NCBI GenBank assembly: GCA_024305745.1
Contig: JAHRBS010000005.1
Coordinates: 558,001-622,000, forward strand
DNA from: Polyporus tsugae
Taxonomy: Eukaryota; Basidiomycota; Agaricomycetes; Polyporales; Polyporaceae
DNA length: 64,000 nucleotides
Direction of reading: 5' to 3'
Positions 23,066-34,668 of the stretch are shown one piece after another (the first letter of the stretch is position 1; each line of letters starts with the position of its first letter). The position numbers were made by a program, and so were the translations under genes. A model generated the notes under the pieces. That model worked only from the letters and a program-made list of their open reading frames with translations, searched no databases and had not been told where the DNA came from.

Positions 23066-24129
23066 GGTTGATTCGCGGCACAACTGTGAACAGATGGAAG
23101 CGTAATCTCGTAGAGGACAAGTTTGTGGCAAATGGGAATAGATGGAACTACCCGGACGTAGCAGCGTTCTGGGCCGAGTTGACAGCGAAGTTTAGACCAA
23201 TAAACTACGTTAACGACGCAATCATCGCACTCGATCAGATTCATATGGGCAATCGCCGGGCCGAAGACTTCTTTGACGAATGGGAAGATCTGACAGCCCG
23301 TGCCACGGAAAACAAAGACACGGCTAACAATATCTACCGGCTCAAAAATGCGCTACCATCCAGCTACCTAGTTGCGATCAGCACGATGCCGGTAAAGCCT
23401 GTCACCTACGCCCAGTGGAAATCTACGATCATCGCCATGGACAATGATCGCATCATCTTCAACCGCCAGATCCGTGATTTCACACGTCGACCACCCCCGC
23501 AACAGCCACCCCCACGTGCTCCACCTCGTTACCCACCACCAAACGCTCCCCCGCGATATGGGAACCCGTTCCCACGTTACCCGGAACCCGGCCCACGATA
23601 CCAATCACGATACCCGGAACATGTCCCAGCGTTCCCGCCCTCAAGGTATCCGCCATATGCCCCAGCCTCGCAATACCCTCCGCCCCGGCCGTACTACCCA
23701 CCGCGTCCCCAAGTACCCACGATGCCGGGAGACAGACGCACCGGCACAGGGGTCACGTACGGAGGAGCCGGACAGCCGATGGACATCGATCGGCTCAGGG
23801 CCCGACCATGCCGAAAGTGCGGCGCAAAGCAGACCGAGAAGGGCTCATGCGGAGACATGTGGCATATTCCCAACCGGACCGGCGCAGCTGCGGTACAGAA
23901 GCGCAGATGGGAAGAACGCGACAGTCGCGAAGAATTCCTCGAAGAGGTCAGACGTTTCCATCAAGAAGACCCCGAGGACTTCCTTGCACAGATTGCCGGG
24001 GTAACGGTCCCTACCTATCACGAGGACCCAGAGCCACAGCATGCACTGGAGGAATACACCGATGGATACAACGAGATACAACAACAGATGGACGAGTACG
24101 AGCAGCATTTTCCCTACGGTCCCACGTAA
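22834..24129 (+). CDS. Gypsy gag
   Basis: The 431-aa ORF has the retrotransposon gag core (ARPRLAQ-like start, YFDGLSPDFEQWKSDVQVYVAG, AAFWAELTAKFRP, EDFFDEWEDLTARA, YRLKNALPSSYL). A long Pro/Tyr/Arg-rich region (about residues 225-310) follows. Near the C-terminus is a Cys/His cluster (CRKCGAKQTEKGSCGDMWH), which is not the usual CX2CX4HX4C knuckle but could bind zinc. It ends at TAA 24127-24129, with the pol frame already open from 23808 in another register. I see no convincing canonical slippery heptamer in the overlap. Confidence 0.88.
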   Translation: MAQTFSFDAATQAWISGEIANFIAATQPQRGGRNHAPPRLAQPEYFDGLSPDFEQWKSDVQVYVAGLDKDPAISAVLGLIRGTTVNRWKRNLVEDKFVANGNRWNYPDVAAFWAELTAKFRPINYVNDAIIALDQIHMGNRRAEDFFDEWEDLTARATENKDTANNIYRLKNALPSSYLVAISTMPVKPVTYAQWKSTIIAMDNDRIIFNRQIRDFTRRPPPQQPPPRAPPRYPPPNAPPRYGNPFPRYPEPGPRYQSRYPEHVPAFPPSRYPPYAPASQYPPPRPYYPPRPQVPTMPGDRRTGTGVTYGGAGQPMDIDRLRARPCRKCGAKQTEKGSCGDMWHIPNRTGAAAVQKRRWEERDSREEFLEEVRRFHQEDPEDFLAQIAGVTVPTYHEDPEPQHALEEYTDGYNEIQQQMDEYEQHFPYGPT

Positions 24130-27100
24130 GCGCACATACGCGGCGACCGTCACTATACAATAGTTTTCAGAACCGGTTCTCCGTCTTAGACTCTGATGTA
24201 CCCGTTCCGGGTTGTACTATACCTATGCCTACTTATTCACCGGACAACTCCACCATTCCCCACCCTACCCAGTTACGTACTATACTTATTAAAAATAACG
24301 AGACGACTGATCGTCGGAGCCAACCTACAGGCAACGGTCAGCGCGGCGGGTTAGAACCCGTGCTTAATTTCTCGTCCAAAAATAACAAAAAAATCGAAAA
24401 AACCCCTAGTGCGCCCATTAACGCCATCCGAGTAATGTCTTACGGTCCGACGTACTTCAAAGTCACACGCGGTACCGGAAGCAAACAACTAGACATACCG
24501 GTCATGATCAAAAACCTAGAAACTCTTCAGGTTTACGACACCAAGGCTCTCTGCGATACCGGTTGTACCGGTTCGTGTGTCAACAGAAACTTCGTTCAGC
24601 GTGCAGGCCTATCACCTAAGCCATTCCCACATCCCATTGACGTATTTAACGCCGATGGATCTCCCAACATAGGTGGTAGAATCACGCATTACGTTGACGT
24701 ACAACTACAGATCGGAGACCACGCGGAACAAATCCCGCTTCTAGTCACTGATCTTGGCAAAATGGACATATATCTCGGACACGACTGGATTGAGCATCAC
24801 AATCCGTCGATACATTGGAAGAACAAAACCATTGAGTTCGACCGATGCCCGAGTACTTGCCATCACATCGTCAGCGCTGGTGATCAAATCTTCTCCCTAC
24901 ATACCCGATCGTGGCTTGACGCCCGATCAGTCCACATACGTGCGAAATCGTCGGTAGCAATGGAAATCGCAATCAAACAGAATGAGGCCAAGGCAGAACA
25001 AACGTTCGAGGAAATGATTCCAGAGTACTACCGAGATTTCCGCGACGTCTTCGACGAAGCGACGTTCTCCACTCTTCCCGAACGACGGCCTTATGACCAC
25101 GCGATTGAATTAACCGTGAACGCTAAACCGTATTGTGGAAAAATATACCCCATGACCCTAGACGAACAACAAGCGTTAGACGTATTCTTAGAGGAAAATC
25201 TATCCACGGGTCGAATTCGCCCATCGAAATCCTCGTGGGGGGCTCCGTTCTTCTTTGTCAAGAAAAAAGACGGCAAACTGCGTCCCGTTCAGGACTACAG
25301 ACAGTTAAACGCCTTGACCAAGAAAAATGTGTACCCCCTTCCTCTAATGCTACAGATCCTAGATCGGCTGAAAGGCGCCCAGTACTACACCAAGTTAGAC
25401 ATACGTTGGGGATACAATAATATTCGTATAGTCGAAGGCGATGAGGAAAAAGCAGCGTTTATCACAAATCGCGGCTTATACGAACCTCTCGTCATGTTCT
25501 TCGGCTTAACGAATTCCCCGGCGACTTTCCAAATGATGATGAACTCGATCTTCCAAGATCTGATTCTTCGTGGAAAAGTCATTGTGTACTTGGACGACAT
25601 CATTATCTGTACAGCCGATCTAGAGGAACACAGACGCATAGTACGACAAGTCCTACAGATCCTTCGAGACAATCACCTTACGTGTAAACCCCAGAAGTGC
25701 GAGTTCGAAACTCAGGAAACCGAGTACCTAGGCCATATCATCACCCCCGGCGAGATCCGCATGGACCCGGGCAAGGTCAAAGGTGTCACTGATTGGCCGG
25801 TACCCACGTGCAAACGTGATGTACAGAGTTTCCTCGGATTCGCAAACTTCTACAGACGGTTTATCAAGGACTTCTCAAAGATCGCGGGACCAATGAATCG
25901 TCTCACGGGTCTTAACGTATGGACATGGACTCCAGAGCATCAACTCGCCTTTGAAGGGATCAAGGACGCGATCACACACGCCCCCGTGTTAGCTATACCC
26001 AATGACACGGATCCCTTGAAAGTCGAATGCGATGCCTCGAACTTTGCGATCGGAGCCGAGCTCTCGCAATGTCAGAACGGACTATGGAAACCTATTGCCT
26101 TCCTATCACATTCCTTAACACCCGCACAAAAAGGATACGAGATCTGGGATCGAGAAATGTTGTCGGTTATCACCGCGTTACAAGAATGGCGTCACTTCCT
26201 CCAAAACGCGCGAGAATTCGAGGTCCATAATGACCACAAAAACCTCGAATACTTCCGAAAACCACAACGGCTAAACGCGCGACAAGCGCGTTGGGCAACA
26301 ACTCTCGCGAACTACCATTTCAAGTTACACCATAAACCAGGTCATACCATGGGCAAAGTAGACGCTCTGTCTAGACGCGTGGACCACGAAACCGGTCCCG
26401 TGATCGAAAACTTCACGTTGCTCAAGGAACACTGGTTTGCGGCTTCTCATACGATAGACGGAGCAGACAATCTAAAGAAAATGTGTCTGGAACACGTTGA
26501 TCTTTATGACCGTCTTGTCGTCGAGAAACTGGGAAAGGACAATGATTGGGAATTAGCCGAGGACGGCTTAATCTACAGGAGGGGGAAAATGGTTGTTCCA
26601 AACCACTCGGAACTTCGCGGACGCGTCATCGCCTCACACCACGATTCAATCGCGGCTGGACACCCGGGCGCAGCCAAAACACAAGATCTGGTCATGAGAT
26701 CTTATTGGTGGCCGTCCATTCGGAAAGACGTTGCCAAGTACGTCGCCGGATGCATCACGTGTCAGCGCGTCAAGATTGATCGACAACCACGTGCCGCACC
26801 ACTCCATCCCAACCCTATTCCCGATCAGAACTGGCAATTCGTCACCATGGACTATATGACCGGACTACCCGAATGCAACGGACATGATGCCATACTAGTC
26901 TTTGTCGATATGAAATCCAAAGACTACATCGCTATTCCCTGTTCAAAAACGCTAGACTCGGAAGGACAAGCAAGACTCTTCATCAAACACGTAGTCGTAC
27001 CCCACAGCCTGCCCAAGCGCATATGGTCGGACCGAGGCCCTACCCTCGTGTCCTCCTTCACCAAAGAAGTCTACCGACAGATGGGGATCGAAGGCAATCC

Positions 27101-28085
27101 TAGTACAGCCTATCATCCCCAGACCGACGGCCAGACCGAGCGCATGAATCAAGAGATCCAGACCTATCTACGGATCTTCATCAATCACAAACAGGACGAC
27201 TGGGTCGAATGGCTACCGCTAGCAGAGTTTGCTTACCGATGTCGTGTACATGCGTCCACAGGAATGTCCCCTTTCTTCATGACTCACGGTCACGAACCCA
27301 ACACCGGAGTCGAGACGTTGAAAGACGGCATCAATGAATCAGCCAAGCAATTCGCCGAGCGAATGCAACACATCGGGAAGCAAGCAGCGCAGGCGCTAGA
27401 GATAGCGCGAGAAGCGATGAAGCGACATTACGACAAGCACCGACAACCGTCACGAGATTACAAGATAGGCGATTACGTATACATAGACGCACAGAACTTC
27501 CCCACCGACCGACCAAACAAGAAACTCGAAGACAAGCGCTACGGCCCTTTCCGAGTTGAAGAAAAAGTCGGCGCTAGTGCATATCGCCTAAAACTCCCAC
27601 CCAAGTGGAAGTTACGTCATCCCGTATTCAACGAAGTACTCTTAACCCCTGCACACGATCCCGAATTCCCAAATCAAGGAAAAACCAGTCGAGAAGTACC
27701 CACTCTTCTGGAACCCGATCGAGAAGTCGAATCGATCTTAGATTCAAAGATCGTGGAAGGATCGGGTCGATCTCGCAAAGTTCACTACCTCGTTCAATAG
27801 TGTGGACTCACACGAGCTGACCGCGAATGGGTATCTTCGGATACAGACGAACTCCAGACGGACGAGGCCAAGAAACTCATCACCGCTTTCTACGCCGCGA
27901 ACAAGTTCGCGCCGCGCATCCACGTTCGCTACCTACTCACCGCTACGGACAAACATGGACAAATAATCACATACGACACAGATTCCTATGACTTTTGGAC
28001 ACGTAGATATAATGACTGGAAACGACGAAATCCTAATGAAAGTGATACACAACCGGACTATGTACGACGCTTCGCTTATGACTAG
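23808..28085 (+). pseudogene. Gypsy pol: protease, RT, RNase H, integrase, chromodomain (internal TAG)
   Basis: The pol frame is open from 23808 (first in-frame ATG after gag at 24225) to TAG 27798-27800. Protease has CDTGCTG (D codon at 24555). RT has YLDD (25587-25598). RNase H begins VECDASNFAIGAEL. Integrase has an HHCC zinc region (HHDSIAAGH...CITC), MDYMTGLP (D at 26850), WSDRGPT and DGQTERMNQE. The C-terminal chromodomain starts EVESILDSKIVEGSGRSRKVHYLVQ and is cut by TAG exactly where a Trp codon is expected; the frame continues CGLTRADREW to TAG 28083-28085. TGG-to-TAG is the likely change. Everything upstream appears intact, so loss would be limited to chromatin-targeted integration. 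Confidence 0.9.
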
Positions 28086-28162
28086 TTAACCCATGGCATT
28101 AACAACTACCCACTATTAACGCCTTACAGCTTCCTGAGACATGAAGCTAAAGAGGGGGGTAA

Positions 28163-28356
28163 TGTTACGATACGACTTCTATGATTAGTAATACCACCTG
28201 TAACGACCTGTACAACCTGCCCTGAAGCACCTGGTCCGTGCGCAGGGTCCAATACAATATATAAACCCCTCGAAGCTGCGGTAATTCCCCAGCTTCGAGT
28301 TGGTCTTTAGTCCCCCAGTCTTTCGCTTATTGCTAGCGTGAGGTCTGACCTTATCA
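28163..28356 (+). repeat. 3' LTR of gypsy element
   Basis: 194 bp matching 21177-21370 except one base; preceded by the purine tract at about 28149-28162 and followed by TSD GGTGC. Confidence 0.95.
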
Positions 28357-29699
28357 GGTGCGTCAAAAAGCTGCTCACGACCTTGGAGAGCCCCGAGGAC
28401 ATTGAGAGCTTGTGCACGCTGCTGACGACTGTCGGCCAAGTCCTGGACACCCCCAAGGCTCGTGAACACATGGATGTATACTTCTCGCGGATGAAGAACA
28501 TGGCGATGAACCCGAGTGTCAATTTGCGTTTGCAGCGCGTGCTGCAGGTATGCGACTTTCCTGTCAATACCGTGGGAGTCAACTAACCCCGTAGCATAGG
28601 ACGTGATCAATTTACGGACACGCGGATGGGGTATCGGGAACCGGAAGAGTGCGTTTGCGGCGGCCGTGTATGAGCAGGTGCGCACAATCAAGTTCTACTT
28701 CTAGGTTCTTAGACCGTAATTGCGTCACCCGGTGCGTTTAGGCTGCCGAGAAGCTTGCCCGGGACGAGATCACCCCTCCGCTTGGCGTATCCTGTGGTAG
28801 TTCAAGACGCAACGGTGAACGTGGCGACCAGGCCGATGCAGAGCCTTCTGGCACGGTGTCTATGTCCGAGTCCGCAGCCAAGACGCATATCGACGAGGAC
28901 GTGAAGGAGTTCTTTGCTATCCGCGATCTCCAGGAGGCTGAGGTCTACTTCACGAAGCTCCCTTCGGAGCACCGGCATCTACTCGTCGACAAGCTTGTCA
29001 CGAAGGCTGTCGAGTCGAAGCGGGCGGACGCTCAGCTGGTTGCGGACCTGTTCGACCGTGTTGTCTCCCGGAACCTGTGCTCGCCGACATTGTTCGAAAA
29101 GGGTTTCATGCCGACAGCGGAGATCATCGACGACCTCTTGATTGACGCACCAAAGGCACTGGACCTCCTTGCGATTATGATAAAGGGCGCGCAACTGTAG
29201 GAAGACGAGGAGGGCATGGCGCGACTTGCGAGCATGTTGATTGACAGCGACACACTGGTGGCTCTCCTGTCGTATGCCGTCGCGTATTTTCTCTCTTTAC
29301 CTCTTTGCTGCCATCCCAACTTCCGTTCACCTCGTGTATCGTCTCGGCCATCCACATGTCCTTGTATCCGTTTGCTCTGCTTCCTGCTGACCCCCTCATT
29401 CTACACATATGCAGCGCATCGCTCATCCATCCCCGTCTGCTTTCTATCCTCCGTTCCCTGCCCCCTACGATACATACACTCACTCGGAGCCCCAATTCTA
29501 CCTAAGTATGCGGTCCGGTCTCTCCATGCCGTTCCGCCAAGGAGGGCGATGTCGCCGTGCAAAATGCGCAGCGTGAGTCTTTCCCCGTCCTTTTTTGTGA
29601 TGTGCCGCGTGCGATCGCGGGAGCGCATACACTGGGGCGCAGGAGCGACTCGGATGAGGGGCAGGATTGTCGGGAACGTCGCAAAGACCTGGCGGGACA

Positions 29700-30801
29700 A
29701 TGACAGGTAGGAGCGGGAGCTGTCACATACCATGCTTTGTATGCTACGAGAAGAGTTGCCAACAGGTTTGTACTCAATGAAAGCACGCAGGCGGCGGTCC
29801 CAATTGGGACGCCTTGAAACATAGCTCCGACCCAAACCGCCGCATCCGAGTTGACATCAGTAGAGGTATAATAACTTGAAGGACTATGACAGCCCATATT
29901 CGTTCCCACAACGCCTAGAACTGTACGGTAAAATGTCAGGGATTGGCCGCAGTGAACTGCCAACCCTATAGCTCACTAGACGTCGCGAGCAAGAATATAA
30001 CGCAAATGGCCTTCACGGCGTGATTGTTATGCCAGACAATACACAGCATATGATTGCGTCTCCCAGTACTACCTATGGTGGAGGATCAAGTCAGTAAAAC
30101 GCAATGCAGGTATGATGTCAATTTAGGAAGGCTAACATTGATGGTGAGTGCGGCGGTACTAGCGCAAGCTTGCAGCTGTGAATAGTCTTTAACGGACCCT
30201 CGGGCCTCGTCCGGGAAATCTATGGACACGCTATAGTCCCAGAGCTCCGATGACGACGTTATCATTTGCTGCAGTAATGCGGATTGATACGAAAGGACCG
30301 AGGTGACTATATATATCGTTGTGGAGGCCCAAAGCGCAAGGATTGTCAGACAGAGGATGATTGAAGTGGGCCAGTGTGCTCTCCTACGGCATCCGCGGCC
30401 AAATGTGCATGAGACTGTCAAGGAAAGAGAGATATACATGAAATAGGTAGGACACACTGGGTAAGAGCGCGAAGTGATAGCACCAAGAGGACCATGGACA
30501 CCCCTAGTTGTGGCACACGTTAGCCTCAAGTAGATCAAGGTCTGAGCATTCAAACAGCGCGTACCATACAGACCCCCGAGCAAGCCAACCGTCACCAAGT
30601 CCTGCTGAACTTGAAGAAAATGCGAATGATAAACGCCTTCCACAAACGTAATTGACGGTGCTGGACATTGAACACTTGTCGCCTGAGACATGTAGCCAAA
30701 ATGTTGCCAGTAAGCGAGGGGACGCGCAATGCAGAAGGGGGTGTTGTGGGCGGGGGGCAAACTGCCATATATGCCACGACACAGCGGCGCTCCCTTCTCA
30801 T
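29700..30801 (-). pseudogene. Decayed basidiomycete multi-TM protein gene
   Basis: Several minus-strand hydrophobic stretches match the plan of a large basidiomycete seven-TM family of unknown function. They are DLVTVGLLGGLYG (near 30580), YFMYISLSLTVSCTFGRG and PTSIILCLTILALWASTTIYIV (30.3-30.45 kb), a region reading LGDAIICCVL then WHNNHAVKAICVIFLLATS (30.0-30.07 kb), and VPIGTAACVLSLSTNLLATLLVAYKAW (29.7-29.85 kb). The DAII...W...VKAIC motif needs a frame change in its middle, with no splice site there, so this copy looks inactive. Exon borders are uncertain. Confidence 0.45.
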
Positions 30802-32253
30802 CCGATGCGCCCAGGTCTGAGGTTTACTTGGCAGCTCGCAGTGACATCGGACTTTCCTTCAAGGGTTGTCCTCATAGCGCTCAACCGGCTCCGAGTGTCT
30901 GCTCGGCCACTGTATGACCTTGCCTGCGGCCACCTGTCCTCAGAACTCGTGGCGTATATGATTCCGGAGCGATGGAAAGCAAGGTTAATGGAGAGATAGG
31001 GAATTATGATGCCGCCGGCGCCACCGCCTATGAACGAATGTAGGTTGTTCGAAACCTGGAGGGCGGAACGCGGCGGCGTTCCCCGGGCGTCATTGCTCAA
31101 TATAGCGCTCAATGCTAAGCAGCGCCTTGGCCAGTGAGCGCGATGGAAAGCACTCAGCTGGGCGTTTTCGAGGTCCAAAGTTAGGGAATTGCGTACAGAA
31201 CGCTAGCTGGTCCGTCCGAGGTCTCCACTAGGTTCCGGACTGAGACTCGGATCTTGACAAGCTTGACCCGCCGATTGAACCGTGACGGTGTCGCGATCGC
31301 GTGAGGGAGCATATTCTTGCTACCAAGTGTATATGCCTAGTATATGGTGTGCTTATCATATAAAGATGAGTTCAGGTTGAGCACTAGGCGGAATAGCGGC
31401 TGGAGAGACCTGGCTATTGCATCGGCCGGACTCGGACTCGGAAGCGTCCGCCGAGTCCGAGTCGTGAGCGGGTCGGCCTGGCACTTGGAGTGTCTTGTTT
31501 TGTCATCAAGGATAGGCGCATTTATAAGATATGGCGATAGTATATGTCGAGCTGGCGAGACGAGTAAATATTCGTTCGCGATTGAGGACGATGTGTGCTC
31601 CCAAATATTGTGGTCGCACTGCCAGCCGGAGGAGGAATGCCACGAGGATTAGCGCCCATGCACTGTGACAGCACACATTTAAGACTCCGATGCGTCACTT
31701 GGACGGCAGCTTCCGAGTTGAAACACAACCTCCACATTCGCTCGCTACGTTCATGGCCGCCTCACTTCACCCTCTAAACAACGTCATACATAAACTTGGC
31801 GGCAACAGCCCTTCTCTTTACCCGCCTATACGCTCGCGTCTGCTGGGCTCAGAGTCTCGGACACCGTCACGACTCGGCGGATTCAACGGTTGCTCGTGAG
31901 TTGCTCTGGCGAAGGTGGGCGTTCCAGCACTTGAATTGAGTCCTCCGTCTTGGGTCCCGCGACGCCCTCTACCAGCCTCGACATCCCGTTACCGTCTCAT
32001 TCCGTGGCACGGTCACCCAGGTTCGCTTCGCGCTATGTCAGTCACAAAGTAGACGGAAGCGACTAGCCGGCGGCGCAACCTGGCAGGCGACGAGCTTGGA
32101 ATGCCGGCGTAATGGAAACCCGTTACTCGACCTTCGGGCCCCGTCTGCATGTGAAGTGCTAGGGCCTTCACCGGTGACCACATAAAAGTCCGCCAGAGTA
32201 CTTCCACTACCCCACCGTCTTCCGTCGACCTACCTTCATTAACGGCTTCCACC
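30802..32253. other. Intergenic region upstream of membrane protein copy B
   Basis: No supported gene. The last 100 bases (from about 32170, including TATA-like CATAAAAG at 32181-32188) resemble the upstream region of copy A (minus strand near 17280-17345), with the same spacing to a conserved MFKSLS start. Confidence 0.5.
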
Positions 32254-32326
32254 ATGATGTTCAAGTCTCTCAGCGGTGCCTCGGCCCCAGGTCTGTCCAT
32301 GTTCTCGGCTCTATCTGCAGTCATCC

Positions 32327-33201
32327 ATGCTCAAGGCAAAGATAGCCCCCCCTACAACCCCCGACGATGCAACTAAGCAGGCACTGCTCGCCGTCGTGCA
32401 AGTTTGGCTCGATCGTCTCCAGACCATGTCAGTCATTGTGAGTTCTAGATCCCCATTGGGTCGCGCATACATCCAGCTGCGTTCGTGCACGCCACACACA
32501 TTCAAACGCGCTCTCCACAGACATCCTTCTTTGTCAGTATAGACAGCATGGTCTACGCTTTCCCATACCGCGACCCCGACCTGACCGCTTGGACCACGCT
32601 GGACCTGATCGTGTCGGCAAGCTTGGGAGGAGCGATCATCCTCCACGTCTGTGCATGTGAGTGAGTCCCCTAGGATCCTACGCTCCATGTGCCCAATCGC
32701 CTTCGTCCCCTCCCAGCGATCCTCGCCTACGTCGCGTCCTTCGTCCTCATCCGCTACCAGCTCTCCGACGCCGAAAAGACCGAACAGGCGACCGAGCACC
32801 CGTCCACCGTCTCCAACAAGACACACACGCGCGTGCAGTCCTTCTCCGCCGAGTCCACGCTCTCTCCGTGGGAGCTATACACCGACCTCCGCGCCCTCGT
32901 CTCCGTCTACCAGGTCCGTTTCCTGTCGATTGTCTCCTGCGGCATCGTGCCCCGAAGGGCCCGCGAGAAGCGCGATCCGGAGAAGACGACGACGGACGAT
33001 CCGGTGCTGAAGCTCAAGTCGATGGTGACGACGCTCTCGCGGTGCCACACTCTGGTTACGGTCATGACGCAGCTGGGGTTCGTGCTTGCTCTGCTCGGGA
33101 TCGTGGCGTACTTCTGGACGGGGCTCCCGCGCGCGCTGGGCATCTTTGCGAGTGCGCTCCTTGGGACTTGTTTGGTTGCGATTGCGGCGGTCATCATGTA
33201 G
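32327..33201 (+). CDS. Membrane protein of unknown function, copy B
   Basis: Exons 32327-32437, 32521-32656 and 32717-33201 give 243 aa, the same exon sizes and phases as copy A on the other strand at 16334-17206. The proteins are closely similar along their length (for example DDPVLKLKSMVTTLSRCHTL is shared). They differ mostly in the loop after YQLSDAEK and around the KREKE segment. Four hydrophobic helices are predicted by eye, two central and two C-terminal. The conserved upstream ATG at 32254-32256 (MFKSLS frame) runs into a stop unless spliced, so the chosen start is provisional. The frame is intact. Confidence 0.7.
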
Positions 33202-33479
33202 GGTGGTGTGGCGCGGCACGGACTTGATGGGTCATCGAGACGGACACGATCCTGACGAATGTAATGATGATGACGATGATGACCATTGACGAATGTTACA
33301 CGTTCAGAGGCTTTGGGGTGCGCATATATGCGCACCAAAAGTCGGGAATTAACAACAAGAGTCAATCCAAGACTTTATTCGCGCCGACGCTGTGTACTCG
33401 GCACCAGAGCGCTTACCCTCACCGTCATTTTCATCATCGAGGCAGCTTTATTACCACATCCCCAAACCGTCGGCAGCCG

Positions 33480-34190
33480 TCCGGGAATAGAGACGTAGTT
33501 GGAAGGCATACAGCGACCACGGAAGCTTGATATCGACCTCCGACGCGACCTCGCCCGTGACGTACGACTCGTCTTCCCCGACTTCAATCATGAAGAGGTA
33601 AGCATATAATAGCTAGACAGTATGCTGATTCCTCACACCGCATGACATCTTCTAGGTCTATGCGGAGCGACATCGCAAAACTGTTGACTACCGGCGTGAA
33701 CGCGAGCATCCACAGCCCTATGCCCCACATCGAGCCGATGTTGGATGAGCGCCAGGCCAGGATGCGGGAGGCCGATCGGTACTCAGTTTATATTATTGCG
33801 GCCCCCCTGCTGATGGGGTGCCATCATACAGAACGACATGCTCAAGGAGGCGATCCCTAGGAGGATCAGCGACATGCCCATTACTTAAAACGATGTCTTG
33901 GTCAACTCCGGTCCGCCGCGATGCACACGTCTCCATAGTAAAGTTAGTCCACAGTTCCTTACATCTGGTGGTGCAAACCTCGCTCATACGCACTGCCGAC
34001 ATACAGTATCACGCATGTGCTCTTCGACTCTGCGGCCGTACCCGAGTACTTGTAGCTTCTCCGCGAAGATATCGAGTACATCGTCGCAAGCTCGGGCTAG
34101 GAGCCCGACAGCTTCCCCGGGAGTCTTGGCGGTCTAACGGCATTAGCCTCAGGACGTCCCCCGCTTTCCTCGCAGTGGATGCTTGTTATT
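33480..34190. other. Unresolved coding-like region on both strands
   Basis: On the plus strand, an exon ending DLARDVRLVFPDFNHEE joins across a good intron (GTAAGC...TCTAG, 33599-33654) to VYAERHRKTVDYRREREHPQPY and a stop. On the minus strand, MIEVGEDESYVTGEVASEV (near 33588), AWRSSNIGSMWGIGLWMLAF (near 33760) and a hydrophobic MGMSLILLGIASLSMSFCM (near 33880) also look coding. I cannot decide between a plus-strand gene remnant and a decayed minus-strand membrane protein gene. Confidence 0.3.
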
Positions 34191-34245
34191 GAATGAGGAC
34201 GTCGTCGCGTCGTCGTATCTCCCGCGCCACTCCTAGGCGGAGTAC

Positions 34246-34521
34246 GTGGAGAGCGGGAAGCTCGGCGCTGGCCGGTGGGTGTTTCAAGTCGTCGACAAAT
34301 CCGAAATCAAGTCGGCCTCGGGCTTCTGGCAGATACCCTCCGGCCCGCCACTGGAGGAGGATTCCTGGCAAGTTCCAGTGCGACAAAGTTTTGGGTTTTG
34401 GGGGTGGCCAAGTCCAGAGCACGTCACGAGCCCTCGGCATCCTCCATGCCACAGTGCCAGTGTAGCATCCGGTTTAGGTTTGTGCTGCGGTAGCGGAAGT
34501 ATGCCCTCGATTCGGACGTAG
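34246..34521 (+). other. Short ORF upstream of eIF4G-like copy B, unknown
   Basis: A 91-codon ORF (GRWVFQVVDKSEIKSASGFW...) whose first 40 codons strongly favour G/C at position 3. Weakly similar DNA lies at about 18270-18375 upstream of copy A, so it is part of the duplicated block. No family recognised; probably a gene remnant. Confidence 0.3.
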
Positions 34522-34527
34522 GAAGTC

Positions 34528-34559
34528 TCTCATCTCTCATCTCTCATCTCTCATCTCTC
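34528..34559 (+). repeat. Heptanucleotide microsatellite (TCTCATC)n
   Basis: Four perfect TCTCATC units plus a partial fifth, 110-140 bp upstream of the eIF4G-like copy B start; a pyrimidine-rich tract likely in the promoter or 5' leader. Confidence 0.85.
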
Positions 34560-34668
34560 GCCATACGTTAATCAAGGTGAGTGCACTCGGTGACCTAGGT
34601 TCGCTTGCTTGCATGACACTGACCATTCATCATTCCGTTAGCTGGAAGAGATATCTCAGACACCCTCC

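Larger units (their letters stand above)
21172..28361 (+). mobile_element. Ty3/gypsy chromodomain LTR retrotransposon with TSD
   Basis: The element spans 21177-28356 (7180 bp), flanked by target duplication GGTGC (21172-21176, 28357-28361) inside the MIF4G coding exon. LTRs are 194 bp (21177-21370, 28163-28356), TGTTACGA to TTATCA, and differ at one visible base (A/G in GTGCACAGG versus GTGCGCAGG). A purine tract (AAAGAGGGGGGTAA) precedes the 3' LTR. Internal order: two extra ORFs, gag, then protease, RT, RNase H, integrase and a C-terminal chromodomain, so this is a chromovirus. It lies in the same orientation as the host gene. Confidence 0.96.
18726..29200 (+). pseudogene. eIF4G-like translation initiation factor, split by gypsy insertion
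   Basis: Exons before the insertion: 18726-19211, 19289-19836 and 19892-21176. After it: 28362-28547, 28600-28677 and 28742-29200. The N-terminus is Pro/Gln-rich; then comes a charged coiled coil (ETEEAKKKRLAEEARKK...). The eIF4E-binding motif YDRDFLL opens exon 3. MIF4G follows (VDRKVRSLLNKLTMERFDSI...KYLLNRCQEDFE) and is cut by the retroelement after LTERIMHGC; it resumes at VKKLLTTLESPEDIESLC. MA3 follows (EFFAIRDLQEAEVYFTKL, KGFMPTAEIIDD). An RSQRGGKR[ND]KERP module is present twice (about 20035 and 20430). Compared with copy B it lacks a linker of over 100 residues and ends about 30 residues early at TAG 29198-29200. eIF4G bridges eIF4E, eIF4A and eIF3; this copy is likely non-functional, and a canonical gene probably exists elsewhere. 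Confidence 0.85.

Noticed and set aside
23808..24129. Canonical -1 slippery heptamer in the gypsy gag/pol overlap
   Set aside because: The frames differ and overlap, but no X XXY YYZ heptamer in the correct register was convincing; TTTTCCC near the gag stop does not re-pair properly.
28338..28586. LTR-initiated short protein MRSDLIRCVKK... continuing into eIF4G
   Set aside because: Its first codon is GTG inside the LTR; it is simply the open host frame downstream of the insertion.
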